In this document: piece by piece, positions 1-7,033 of the stretch
Position numbering within the stretch: the stretch's first letter is position 1
Layout of the letters: every line of letters begins with the position of its first letter
Origin: an uncultured Victivallis sp.
GTDB taxonomy: Bacteria > Verrucomicrobiota > Lentisphaeria > Victivallales > Victivallaceae
NCBI RefSeq assembly: GCF_944391105.1
Contig: NZ_CALXSK010000036.1
Coordinates: 1 to 41,486 of the forward strand
DNA length: 41,486 bases
Reading direction: 5' to 3'
The notes under the pieces: model-generated
The model's database searches: none
Told to the model about the DNA's origin: nothing
The model's input: only the letters and a program-made list of their open reading frames with translations
Program-made: the position numbers and the translations under genes

Positions 1-47
1 AGCCCGTGTCGGGCTGCCGGCAATATCGCCTTGAAGGCGTGGTGCAT

Positions 48-71
48 ACCACCGGCTTAGCCGGTGGTTTT
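48..71 (+). terminator. Hairpin with short T run at left edge
   Basis: A perfect 9-bp stem (ACCACCGGC at 48-56, GCCGGTGGT at 60-68) encloses a TTA loop and is followed by TTTT at 68-71. Read on the plus strand it fits a weak intrinsic terminator for a gene left of the window. Two more short hairpins precede it: AGCCCG/CGGGCT at 1-15 and CGCC/GGCG around 28-40. Such a cluster could also be the end of an IS200/IS605 or REP-type element. The minus-strand gene next to it gains no T run, so it is probably not terminated here. Confidence 0.4.
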
Positions 72-80
72 GATTCTCCG

Positions 81-527
81 TCAGCGGACGACAACCTCAT
101 TGAGGCGCAGTCCGCGTTTCGTCCGGTTCAGCGTGAACCGGACTGTGCGGCCGTCGCAGAGATCGCCCGTTATATAGAAACGTGCGGGCATCCGGTCGAC
201 GGCGAGAAACGCGGCGTTTTCGACTTTCAGCTTGCAGCCGAATCCTCCGAGCTGTTCCATCCCGGCACGTACCGGATCGACTCCGGTTTCGCACTCGGCG
301 GCTTTCCGTTCCCGATCGGAAAGCCCGTAGAGCCGCGAAACCGTCGCTGTGTTGTTGCTGCCGAACGCCTGTTCGATGACACTCAATGCGGTTTGAAGTT
401 CCTTTTTCTGCTCGGGGGAGGCGGGGATTTCGCGCGGTGTTTCCACGCTTTTTCCGCTGACCTGGAAGAACCAGAGTCCCGTCGCGCAGATCGCAAGCAG
501 AATCACGATCATGATTTTTCGTTTCAT
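81..527 (-). CDS. Small membrane-anchored/exported protein, unknown function
   Basis: I do not recognise this 148-aa protein. Residues 5-21 are hydrophobic after a Lys/Arg-rich start, so it is exported or anchored by one N-terminal helix. Cys14 lies in that helix but the preceding residues are not a convincing lipobox. The outer part has three cysteines (about 79, 98, 124) and a predicted helix-then-strand pattern. It starts 3 bp after the pseudopilin stop, with GGAG about 10 nt upstream lying over the end of that gene, so the two are probably translated together. It is likely the last gene of the FMN-binding protein/pseudopilin operon. Confidence 0.7.
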   Translation of the reverse strand: MKRKIMIVILLAICATGLWFFQVSGKSVETPREIPASPEQKKELQTALSVIEQAFGSNNTATVSRLYGLSDRERKAAECETGVDPVRAGMEQLGGFGCKLKVENAAFLAVDRMPARFYITGDLCDGRTVRFTLNRTKRGLRLNEVVVR

Positions 528-530
528 GAT

Positions 531-1481
531 TTACCGGCTCCAGAACAAGCTGTTTTCCGTGTTGCAGTCGGCCTCGTCCGGATTCACGCAGCCGATGTTG
601 TTGGCTTCATCCGGGTTTGATGTTCCGAATCCCGAACCGCACGAGTGCGTGTAAAAGCCCGGCAGTGACGTGACGTGTCCGTCGGCGTACGCGAAATTCC
701 CTCGCTTCCCATGACGGAAATGAACCTTGTTTCCGCTGATCAGGTTGTTCACCTTAAGCTCCGAACCGCTGCTGGTGGCCGAGTCGCCGTAACCGATGGT
801 CTGCGACGGTTTCGGAATCTGGCCCGGGCGCAGCAGCGGATAGAACGATTTCATGCTGGGGGAGGCCATGAAAAGCGTCCCGTGCACGTTCCGGTTCACC
901 CCGTAACCGCCGCCGTTCGCAGCCGTCACTTTCTGGCCGGTCAGCATCCCCTGGACGACTCCGGACGGACAGATGAAGGCATTTGACGAAAGCTCGGAAC
1001 CGATGTCGTTGCTGCCGGTTGCTCTCTTGATGTAGGGGGTCAGATAACCTTCCGCCGTGAAATCGATCGAATCTCCGCTCCCGCCGCCGCTGGAGGAGGT
1101 ATCGCCGCACCAGTACAGCCCCCGGCTTCCGGCGAGATACTCCCGCGCGGGCGAGATGTAACCGAAGTCATTCTGATAAAGCGCATCGGCCTGTCCGATG
1201 CTCTTCAATCTGCCCAGGCATGACGATGCCACACCTTTTTCTCGAGCCTGATTCAGCGCCGGCATCAGCATTCCCGCCAGAATCGCAATGATCGCAATCA
1301 CGACCAGAAGTTCAATAAGTGTAAATGCTGTTCTGATCGTGGCGCGGCCGCGGATAACGGACCGCGCGTCCGCCGCGTTCAGCATCCGGCGGCCGGTTGA
1401 CGTTGCGTTGCGAAACGACGCAGAAGTGTCGTTGCCGATGTTGTGATTCTGCATGGAAACAAGTTCGATGGATGGTTTCAT
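531..1481 (-). CDS. Pseudopilin-like protein with H-X9-DG motif and long leader
   Basis: This is a type II secretion/type IV pilin-like protein of 316 aa. The prepilin signature [18 protein letters not shown] begins at residue 53, with Glu57 at the +5 position. A hydrophobic helix follows, then a globular domain ending in the motif His-9 residues-Asp-Gly ([16 protein letters not shown]). The 52-residue leader is much longer than the usual 5-25, and an Ala rather than Gly sits before the cleavage point. Start 1481 was chosen because GGAG/GGAA lies 5-15 nt upstream; an internal Met33 is possible. The family is thought to be processed by prepilin peptidase. It lies 26 bp after the FMN-binding gene and 3 bp before the small exported protein. 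Confidence 0.85.
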   Translation of the reverse strand: MKPSIELVSMQNHNIGNDTSASFRNATSTGRRMLNAADARSVIRGRATIRTAFTLIELLVVIAIIAILAGMLMPALNQAREKGVASSCLGRLKSIGQADALYQNDFGYISPAREYLAGSRGLYWCGDTSSSGGGSGDSIDFTAEGYLTPYIKRATGSNDIGSELSSNAFICPSGVVQGMLTGQKVTAANGGGYGVNRNVHGTLFMASPSMKSFYPLLRPGQIPKPSQTIGYGDSATSSGSELKVNNLISGNKVHFRHGKRGNFAYADGHVTSLPGFYTHSCGSGFGTSNPDEANNIGCVNPDEADCNTENSLFWSR

Positions 1482-1507
1482 TTTTCCGTTGACTCCGTGA
1501 TTGAGGT

Positions 1508-2494
1508 TTATTCGGTAATGGCCGGAGAGCCGGTCTGGTCGGCATATCCGAGTTTTTTCTTCAGCAGTTCCACCCGTTCCTGCGAAGCCTTCATCGCTTT
1601 CAGGTGTTCCTCGTTGTGCGGCGGAACCCGTAACAGCAGCCCTTCGTAATCCTCCAGAATCGCCGCTTTCAGTTTTGCGAGATCTTCGGCCGAGCGCGAG
1701 GATTTGTAGGCCTCTCCGAGCAGTTCCGTCCGGCTCTTTTTTTCCGGACCCCGGCGGGGATGGTTGAAGAACATCATGTCATGTTCTTTCGCGAACTCAG
1801 CTGCGGCCTCTTTCCCGTCAACCGCAGCAATGAAGCGGAGTTCCAGCTCCTCTTCCTTTCGTTCCCGGAGCTGTTTCAAAAGCCGTTCGCTCGATTCCCA
1901 GATCCGCCTGTGCATTTGAACTTTCCGTTCCAGTTGGACGAGTTCGCGTTCGACGGCAGCCCGTTCTTCCGCGGTAAGTCCGGTTTCTTCCTCTTCGGAT
2001 CTCTTCCCTTCCGCCAGATAACTTTCCGCCAGTTTTCGCACTCCGGCGCGGATGGCGCTGCTGCTGTACGTCGCTCCGGTTACGGTATCGACCTGTTTGT
2101 CGAGGATCTCCTCCATCCGAAGGCCGTTCCACTGGTCCAGAAACTTCGCCGCCCGGACTCTGTTCAGGAACGATGGAGTCTCCTGATTTCTTCCCAGAAG
2201 AACACCCGCCACCTTACCTGCCGGGTCGAAGACGACGGCGATTTCGATCGTTCCGGCATAACCCATCTGCCGATCGTCATCGGAAATGCGTTCCAGATAA
2301 AGCGTTCCAAGTTTCTTGCCGCTTTTGTCGCTTACAGTGTATATACCATTTTCTACCGGTTCGTACTTCGCCACCCCGGGCAATCGTTTCCGTATCTCCC
2401 GGGAAAAATGTTTCACCTCATCCGGTATTTCCAGCGCTCCAGCGGTGATGACTCCGGCCAGAACGGTTCCGATGATCGCGGAATATTTCAGCAT
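1508..2494 (-). CDS. Exported FMN-binding domain protein with coiled-coil tail
   Basis: The protein has 328 aa. Residues 4-20 form a signal-peptide-like helix. Residues 25-160 resemble the FMN_bind domain of RnfG/NqrC-type proteins and end with [11 protein letters not shown] (138-148), which contains the GAT[ST] motif in which Thr is flavinylated by ApbE in relatives. From about 165 onward it is highly charged and helical (Glu/Arg/Lys-rich), probably coiled coil, and this is not part of the standard domain. The likely role is extracytoplasmic electron transfer; no Rnf/Nqr subunits or ApbE are nearby. The start has a good AGGGAG 6 nt upstream. A TTGACA promoter and paired palindromes lie upstream. 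The domain is clear, the partner unknown. Confidence 0.8.
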   Translation of the reverse strand: MLKYSAIIGTVLAGVITAGALEIPDEVKHFSREIRKRLPGVAKYEPVENGIYTVSDKSGKKLGTLYLERISDDDRQMGYAGTIEIAVVFDPAGKVAGVLLGRNQETPSFLNRVRAAKFLDQWNGLRMEEILDKQVDTVTGATYSSSAIRAGVRKLAESYLAEGKRSEEEETGLTAEERAAVERELVQLERKVQMHRRIWESSERLLKQLRERKEEELELRFIAAVDGKEAAAEFAKEHDMMFFNHPRRGPEKKSRTELLGEAYKSSRSAEDLAKLKAAILEDYEGLLLRVPPHNEEHLKAMKASQERVELLKKKLGYADQTGSPAITE

Positions 2495-2515
2495 AATTCA
2501 CTCCCTTTTTATTAA

Positions 2516-2529
2516 TTAGATTAAACTAA
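2516..2529. promoter_or_regulatory. Palindromic operator copy 1 (TTAGATTAAACTAA)
   Basis: This 14-bp near-palindrome differs at one position from the perfect palindrome at 2638-2651. It lies in the predicted leader of the FMN-binding gene, just upstream of its ribosome binding site, about 122 bp centre-to-centre from the second copy. TTAG...CTAA half-sites resemble MarR/SlyA-type or DtxR/IdeR-type operators. The regulator is not in the window. Confidence 0.55.
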
Positions 2530-2583
2530 TTTTATGTTGCGGTCAAGCCGTTGTTGCTTTTTTCTGAAAATTGAGTCGGCTCA

Positions 2584-2596
2584 CACAGTAACTGTG
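2584..2596. promoter_or_regulatory. Palindrome CACAGTAACTGTG at predicted start site
   Basis: This is a perfect 6+1+6 palindrome. It coincides with the predicted transcription start of the minus-strand FMN-binding operon, just downstream of its -10 element, where a bound repressor would block initiation. It differs in sequence from the TTAG-type palindromes on either side, so it may be read by a second regulator. Confidence 0.4.
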
Positions 2597-2597
2597 G

Positions 2598-2627
2598 ATA
2601 ATATACCATCTGAAATGAGAATGTCAA
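2598..2627 (-). promoter_or_regulatory. Sigma-70-type promoter of the FMN-binding operon
   Basis: On the minus strand TTGACA (2627-2622) is followed by TATATT (2605-2600, 16-bp spacer) or TATTAT (2603-2598, 18-bp spacer). The start site would fall near 2591, giving a leader of about 97 nt before the ATG at 2494. The two TTAG-type palindromes lie upstream and downstream of it. Confidence 0.6.
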
Positions 2628-2637
2628 CAGCTGCCAG

Positions 2638-2651
2638 TTAGATTAATCTAA
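2638..2651. promoter_or_regulatory. Palindromic operator copy 2 (TTAGATTAATCTAA)
   Basis: This is a perfect 14-bp palindrome about 11 bp upstream of the -35 element of the minus-strand promoter, and about 120 bp before the plus-strand membrane-protein gene. With the copy at 2516-2529 it brackets the promoter, an arrangement seen with looping or cooperative repressors. It could also control the divergent plus-strand gene. Confidence 0.6.
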
Positions 2652-2768
2652 TTTTTTTACAATGGGTTGCAACAGCGGATCTGGCGGAAAAAATAACAGG
2701 GGGGATTTACGCTCCCGGGGTTGATATTCGGCACTTTCGGGGCGATATTATCCGAAAGGAGTTTTTTG

Positions 2769-3173
2769 ATGTTTCAGGATCCATTTATTTTGTCGACTCT
2801 GGCCGTGCTGGCGGCGATCACGGGGATCTATTTCGGTGTCCCGGGATTGCGTCGCTCGGAGCGTGCCGCCGATACCGGCGTGAAAGTCGCGGCGCCGGGA
2901 TGTTTCGTCACTCTGCTCGTGTTCGGCTGCGTGATGACGGTGGTTTCCACGGATCTGACCGGCGTGTTTTTCCTCGTGGCATTTCCGCTGATTCTGGTTC
3001 CGGCTGCATTCATCCTGCTGCCGAACTTGACTGATCTGGTGCAGACGAAGCTCGGGTTGCGGGTCACTCCGAAGCAGAAACTCGCTTCGATGATCAGTTA
3101 TTTTCTGTTTTTGATTTTATTTCTGCTGCTGCTCGTGCTTGTGATGTTTCTCCACCGGGCGCGCGGAGAGTGA
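2769..3173 (+). CDS. Small integral membrane protein, unknown
   Basis: This is a 134-aa protein with at least three hydrophobic segments: about residues 7-24, 44-85 (probably two passes) and 108-128. No family is recognised. The ATG at 2769 was chosen over a TTG 48 nt upstream because AAAGGAG lies 7 nt before it. A weak promoter candidate (TTGATA 2721-2726, GATATT 2744-2749) would give a very short leader. It is the first gene of a plus-strand run ahead of the antiporter-family gene (68-bp gap). Confidence 0.65.
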   Translation: MFQDPFILSTLAVLAAITGIYFGVPGLRRSERAADTGVKVAAPGCFVTLLVFGCVMTVVSTDLTGVFFLVAFPLILVPAAFILLPNLTDLVQTKLGLRVTPKQKLASMISYFLFLILFLLLLVLVMFLHRARGE

Positions 3174-3241
3174 AGACGGCCAGGGAAATGCGGTCTGTGG
3201 AAACGACGTAGAAGTATTGATTTGGGAAAGGTTGGAATGGA

Positions 3242-4657
3242 ATGGTCTGGGAGTTGTTGACGAATCCCGTTCTGGTCGCGGTCGCGGTGTTGCTGGCGTT
3301 GTCGGCGTTGCGGATGAACGTGGTGTTTGCGCTGGTGGTCGCTTCCGTGGTCGGCGGGCTGATGGGGGCCGTCGACGGCGGAGAGGCGTGGGCGATGCTC
3401 GGTCACGGCGAGTTCCATGCGTTCTGGAACTGCTGCGTCGGCGGTTTCAGCGGGACGATGAAGGCGTTCCTGAGCAACCTCGACAACGGCGCGGTGCTCG
3501 CGATCAACTACGTGATGCTCGGAACCTTTTCCATCGCAATCTCGCGCTCCGGCGTGACGGAACTCATCGCCCGCAAACTCTTCGCCTGGATCGGAACCGA
3601 ACTGACCGCGCGGCGGCTGCTCTATTTCAAATACATGCTGCTCGGAATCCTGACGCTGATTTCGATCTCCTCACAGAATCTGATCCCGATGCACATCGCC
3701 TTCATTCCGGTTCTGATTCCGCCGCTGCTGCCGGTGTTTGAGAAGCTCAAGCTCGATCGCCGCGCGGTCGCCTGCGTACTGACCTTCGGCCTCATCACTC
3801 CGTACATGGTTCTGCCGGTCGGATTCGGGAAGATCTACCTGAACAACATTCTGCTCGACAACATCACGCGCAACGGCATGGAGGTGCACGCCTCGCAGGC
3901 GTCTCCCGCAATGCTGATTCCGGCGCTCGGCATGGTCGCGGGGCTGCTGATCGCGGTCTTTTTCAGCTACCGCCGGCCGCGCGTCTACAACACCTCCGGA
4001 ACGGAAGCGATGGTGGATGCCACCGAACCTGCGGAGATCAAGCCGTTCAACGTGGCGGTCGGCATCGCGGCGATTCTGATGGCGCTCGTCGTGCAGATCT
4101 TTCTCGACTCCCTGCTGGTCGGCGCGCTGCTCGCGGTGATGGTGTTCGTGATTGCCGGAGTGATCCGGCTGCGGGACACACAGGATGTGTTCGTGCAGGG
4201 CGTCCATCTGATGGGCGGAATCGGCATCGTGATGATCGCCGCCGCCGGGTTCGCGAATGTCATGAAGGAGACCGGCGGCGTTTCGGAGCTCGTAACGCTC
4301 GTTCAGGGCGCCGCGCTCGACTACAAGGGGGTGACGGTGTTCGCAATGCTGCTCATCGGGCTCATTATCACGATGGGAATCGGTTCGTCATTTTCGACGG
4401 TTCCGCTGATTGCGGCGATTTACGTTCCGCTGTGCGCGGCGATGGGACTCTCTCCGCTGGCGACGATCGCGATCGTCGGTTCGGCCGGGGCGCTTGGAGA
4501 CGCGGGGTCTCCGGTGTCGGAGTCGGTCCTCGGACCGACTGCGGGACTCAATGCCGACGGACAGCATGACCATATTTACGATTCGACGATTCCGACGTTT
4601 CTGCATTACAATCTGCCGCTTCTTGCCGCGGGCTGGATCGCCGGGATGGTTCTGTAA
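3242..4657 (+). CDS. Na+/H+ antiporter family transporter (YuiF-like)
   Basis: This polytopic inner-membrane protein has 471 aa and about 11-12 hydrophobic segments. The C-terminal block GPTAGLNADGQHDHIYDSTI followed by PTFLHYN is characteristic of the YuiF branch of the Na+/H+ antiporter/ion-transporter superfamily. A conserved Gly-rich stretch with SAGALGDAGSPVSES precedes it. Relatives are annotated as Na+/H+ antiporters or amino-acid (histidine) permeases, so the substrate cannot be fixed from sequence. Length is normal and the reading frame intact. GGAAAGG and GGAATGG lie before the ATG. It is followed by NAD+ synthetase after 26 bp, with no clear functional link. Confidence 0.8.
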   Translation: MVWELLTNPVLVAVAVLLALSALRMNVVFALVVASVVGGLMGAVDGGEAWAMLGHGEFHAFWNCCVGGFSGTMKAFLSNLDNGAVLAINYVMLGTFSIAISRSGVTELIARKLFAWIGTELTARRLLYFKYMLLGILTLISISSQNLIPMHIAFIPVLIPPLLPVFEKLKLDRRAVACVLTFGLITPYMVLPVGFGKIYLNNILLDNITRNGMEVHASQASPAMLIPALGMVAGLLIAVFFSYRRPRVYNTSGTEAMVDATEPAEIKPFNVAVGIAAILMALVVQIFLDSLLVGALLAVMVFVIAGVIRLRDTQDVFVQGVHLMGGIGIVMIAAAGFANVMKETGGVSELVTLVQGAALDYKGVTVFAMLLIGLIITMGIGSSFSTVPLIAAIYVPLCAAMGLSPLATIAIVGSAGALGDAGSPVSESVLGPTAGLNADGQHDHIYDSTIPTFLHYNLPLLAAGWIAGMVL

Positions 4658-4683
4658 CGTTTTTGCTGGAAAGGAAGAAAAAT

Positions 4684-6591
4684 ATGTTTGGATTTTACCG
4701 ATTTGCCGCGGCCGTGCCGGAACTGCGCGTTGCCGACGTCGAGTTCAATGTGGAGGAGCTGCTGCGGTGTTACCGCCTCGCGGAGCAGGAACGCGCTGAC
4801 GCGGTGGTGTTTCCGGAACTTTGCGTCACGGGCTACACCTGCGGCGACCTGTTCTTTCAGGAGCGGCTGCTTGCGGCGGCGGAGCGGGGAGCGCTCCGGT
4901 TCGCGCATGAAACGGCGGGCAGCCGAACCGTTGCGGTGATCGGATTGCCGTTCCGGATGAAGGAGGCGCTTTACAACGTTGCGGCGGTGGTCGCAGACGG
5001 AAGAATTTGCGGCATCGTGCCGAAGAGCGTGCTGCCGAATTACCGGGAGTTTTACGAGAAGCGCCACTTCCACTCCGGCCGGGATTTACGTGGAGGAGCG
5101 GTGCGTGTCGACGGGGAGGAAATTCCGTTCGGAACGGATCTGCTGTTCGACTGCGGCGGGCCGTTCCGGTTCGGCGTGGAGATCTGCGAGGACCTCTGGT
5201 GCGTGCTGCCGCCGTCGCTGCATCTGGCTCTGGGCGGAGCGCGGGCGATCTTCAACCTCTCGGCCGGCAACGAGCTCGCGAGCAAGGCGGCTTATCGCCG
5301 GGAGCTCGTGAAACAGCAGAGCGCGCGCTGCCTCGCGGCCTATGTGCTGGCGGGGGCGGGCGTCCACGAGTCGACGACCGACCTCGTATTCGGCGGCCAC
5401 GCGCTCATCGCGGAGAACGGACGTCTCGCGGCGGAGAATACGCGGTTTGAGCGGGTTTCCAATCTGACGTATGCGGATGTCGATCTGGAGCGGATCGGAG
5501 CGGCGCGCCTTTCCGAGAGTTCCTTCAACGACAATGTTCTGCCGGAGAGCGTGAAGTTCCGGACGATCGTCCTGCCGGAGGCGGCGGGCTCGCCGAACTG
5601 CCGGTACGCCAAGATTGCGCGTCGCCCGTTCGTGCCGGAGGAGGCGGCGGACCGGCGCGAACGCTGCCGCGAGATTTTCGACATTCAGTGTGCCGGTCTC
5701 GCGAAGCGGGTCGAACACACGCAGGCAAAGACGATGGTGATCGGCGTTTCGGGCGGACTCGATTCTACGCTTGCGCTGCTGGTCGCGGCGGAGTGCTGTA
5801 AACTGCTGAACCGCCCCGCTTCGGAGATCATCGCGTACACGATGCCCGGCTTCGGAACCACGGGCCGCACTTACAACAACGCCGTGAAGCTCTGCAAACT
5901 GCTCGGTACGACGCTGCGCGAGGTGGACATCAAGGCCGCCTGCCTTCAGCATTTCCATGACATCGGCCACGATCCTGCCGTGCACGATACGGCGTATGAG
6001 AATGTACAGGCGCGCGAGCGTACGCAGATTCTGATGGATGTCGCGAACAAGTCCGGCGGGATGGTGGTCGGCACGGGGGATCTGTCGGAGATCGCGCTCG
6101 GCTGGAGCACCTACAATGGCGACCACATGTCGATGTACGCCGTGAACTGTTCGATCCCGAAGACGCTGATCCGGTTTCTGATCGAGACGACCGCGGAGCG
6201 TTCCGAGCCGGAACTTGCCGCCGTGCTGCGCGACGTGATCGATACGCCGGTGAGTCCCGAACTGCTTCCGGCCGACGGAACAGGTGCGATCAGCCAGAAG
6301 ACCGAGGAACTGATCGGGCCGTATGAGCTGCATGACTTTTTCCTCTACCACTTCATCAAGTACGGGGCGGAGCCGGAGAAGATCCGGTTTCTCGCCGAGA
6401 CGGTGTTCGCCGGAGTTTACACGCCGGAGGTGATCGAACGGTGGCTCGCGACTTTCCTGCGGAGATTTTTCCGCCAGCAGTTCAAACGCAGCTGCATTCC
6501 GGACGGACCGAAGGTCGGGACGATCGCGCTTTCGCCGCGCGGCGACTGGCGCATGCCGAGCGATGCGAGCGATGCGGTCTGGAGTTTGTGA
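4684..6591 (+). CDS. nadE: Glutamine-dependent NAD+ synthetase
   Basis: NadE makes NAD+ from deamido-NAD+, ATP and glutamine in the cytoplasm. The 635-aa protein has both domains of the glutamine-hydrolysing form. The N-terminal nitrilase-type glutaminase carries the Glu-Lys-Cys triad: Glu45 in FPELCVTGY, Lys114 in VPKSVLPNY, Cys168 in GVEICEDLW. The C-terminal synthetase has the PP-loop SGGLDS at 356-361. The length matches the roughly 640-680 aa of this class. The ATG at 4684 was chosen because GGAAAGGAAG is well spaced before it and the start leads straight into the nitrilase fold. A small protein gene follows after 9 bp. Confidence 0.95.
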   Translation: MFGFYRFAAAVPELRVADVEFNVEELLRCYRLAEQERADAVVFPELCVTGYTCGDLFFQERLLAAAERGALRFAHETAGSRTVAVIGLPFRMKEALYNVAAVVADGRICGIVPKSVLPNYREFYEKRHFHSGRDLRGGAVRVDGEEIPFGTDLLFDCGGPFRFGVEICEDLWCVLPPSLHLALGGARAIFNLSAGNELASKAAYRRELVKQQSARCLAAYVLAGAGVHESTTDLVFGGHALIAENGRLAAENTRFERVSNLTYADVDLERIGAARLSESSFNDNVLPESVKFRTIVLPEAAGSPNCRYAKIARRPFVPEEAADRRERCREIFDIQCAGLAKRVEHTQAKTMVIGVSGGLDSTLALLVAAECCKLLNRPASEIIAYTMPGFGTTGRTYNNAVKLCKLLGTTLREVDIKAACLQHFHDIGHDPAVHDTAYENVQARERTQILMDVANKSGGMVVGTGDLSEIALGWSTYNGDHMSMYAVNCSIPKTLIRFLIETTAERSEPELAAVLRDVIDTPVSPELLPADGTGAISQKTEELIGPYELHDFFLYHFIKYGAEPEKIRFLAETVFAGVYTPEVIERWLATFLRRFFRQQFKRSCIPDGPKVGTIALSPRGDWRMPSDASDAVWSL

Positions 6592-6600
6592 GGAGACGAT

Positions 6601-7020
6601 ATGGGAAAACACCTCTGGGTGATCGGTCTCGGGCTGTTGTTTCTGGGGATTGCGGCATTGGCGCTTTCGCCGAGATGGAAATGTCAGGAGATCGTGATGT
6701 TCGAGGTGGTGAGCTGCCCGGATGAGGTGGAAAAACGGGAGTTCCTCGCCGCCTTTGAAGCCGCGCTTTCAAGCCTTGACTACACCCGGACGACCGACGA
6801 CGATACGGATGGAAACCGCTATGCGCATCGCTCCGGTGACCGGGAGTTCCAGGTTGCCGGGAGCGGGAATGATGTGCTGGTGAGCTTCACGACCCGGGCT
6901 GAGGTACGGCTCTGGGGGCTTGTTGACGGCCGCCGGAGCTGGTTGCGCGACATCGACACGATCCGCCTCGCGCTGCCCCTCCTGCGCGTGCAGGAGGAGA
7001 ACGTCCCGCCCGGGGAGTGA
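6601..7020 (+). CDS. Small anchored protein, unknown function
   Basis: This 139-aa protein has one N-terminal hydrophobic helix (residues 5-23), then a soluble domain of alternating strands and helices. I recognise no family. GAGGAG lies 6 nt before the ATG and nadE ends 9 bp upstream, so they are cotranscribed and probably cotranslated. It ends 13 bp from the stop of the convergent GH42-like gene. Base composition matches its neighbours. Gene status is supported by the ribosome binding site, the anchor and the tight spacing; the function is unknown. Confidence 0.65.
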   Translation: MGKHLWVIGLGLLFLGIAALALSPRWKCQEIVMFEVVSCPDEVEKREFLAAFEAALSSLDYTRTTDDDTDGNRYAHRSGDREFQVAGSGNDVLVSFTTRAEVRLWGLVDGRRSWLRDIDTIRLALPLLRVQEENVPPGE

Positions 7021-7033
7021 AATTCCTCGTCGT

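Noticed and set aside
5086..6612. 508-aa open frame on the minus strand
   Set aside because: It lies opposite nadE, whose motifs are all intact, and has no ribosome binding site or recognisable domain.
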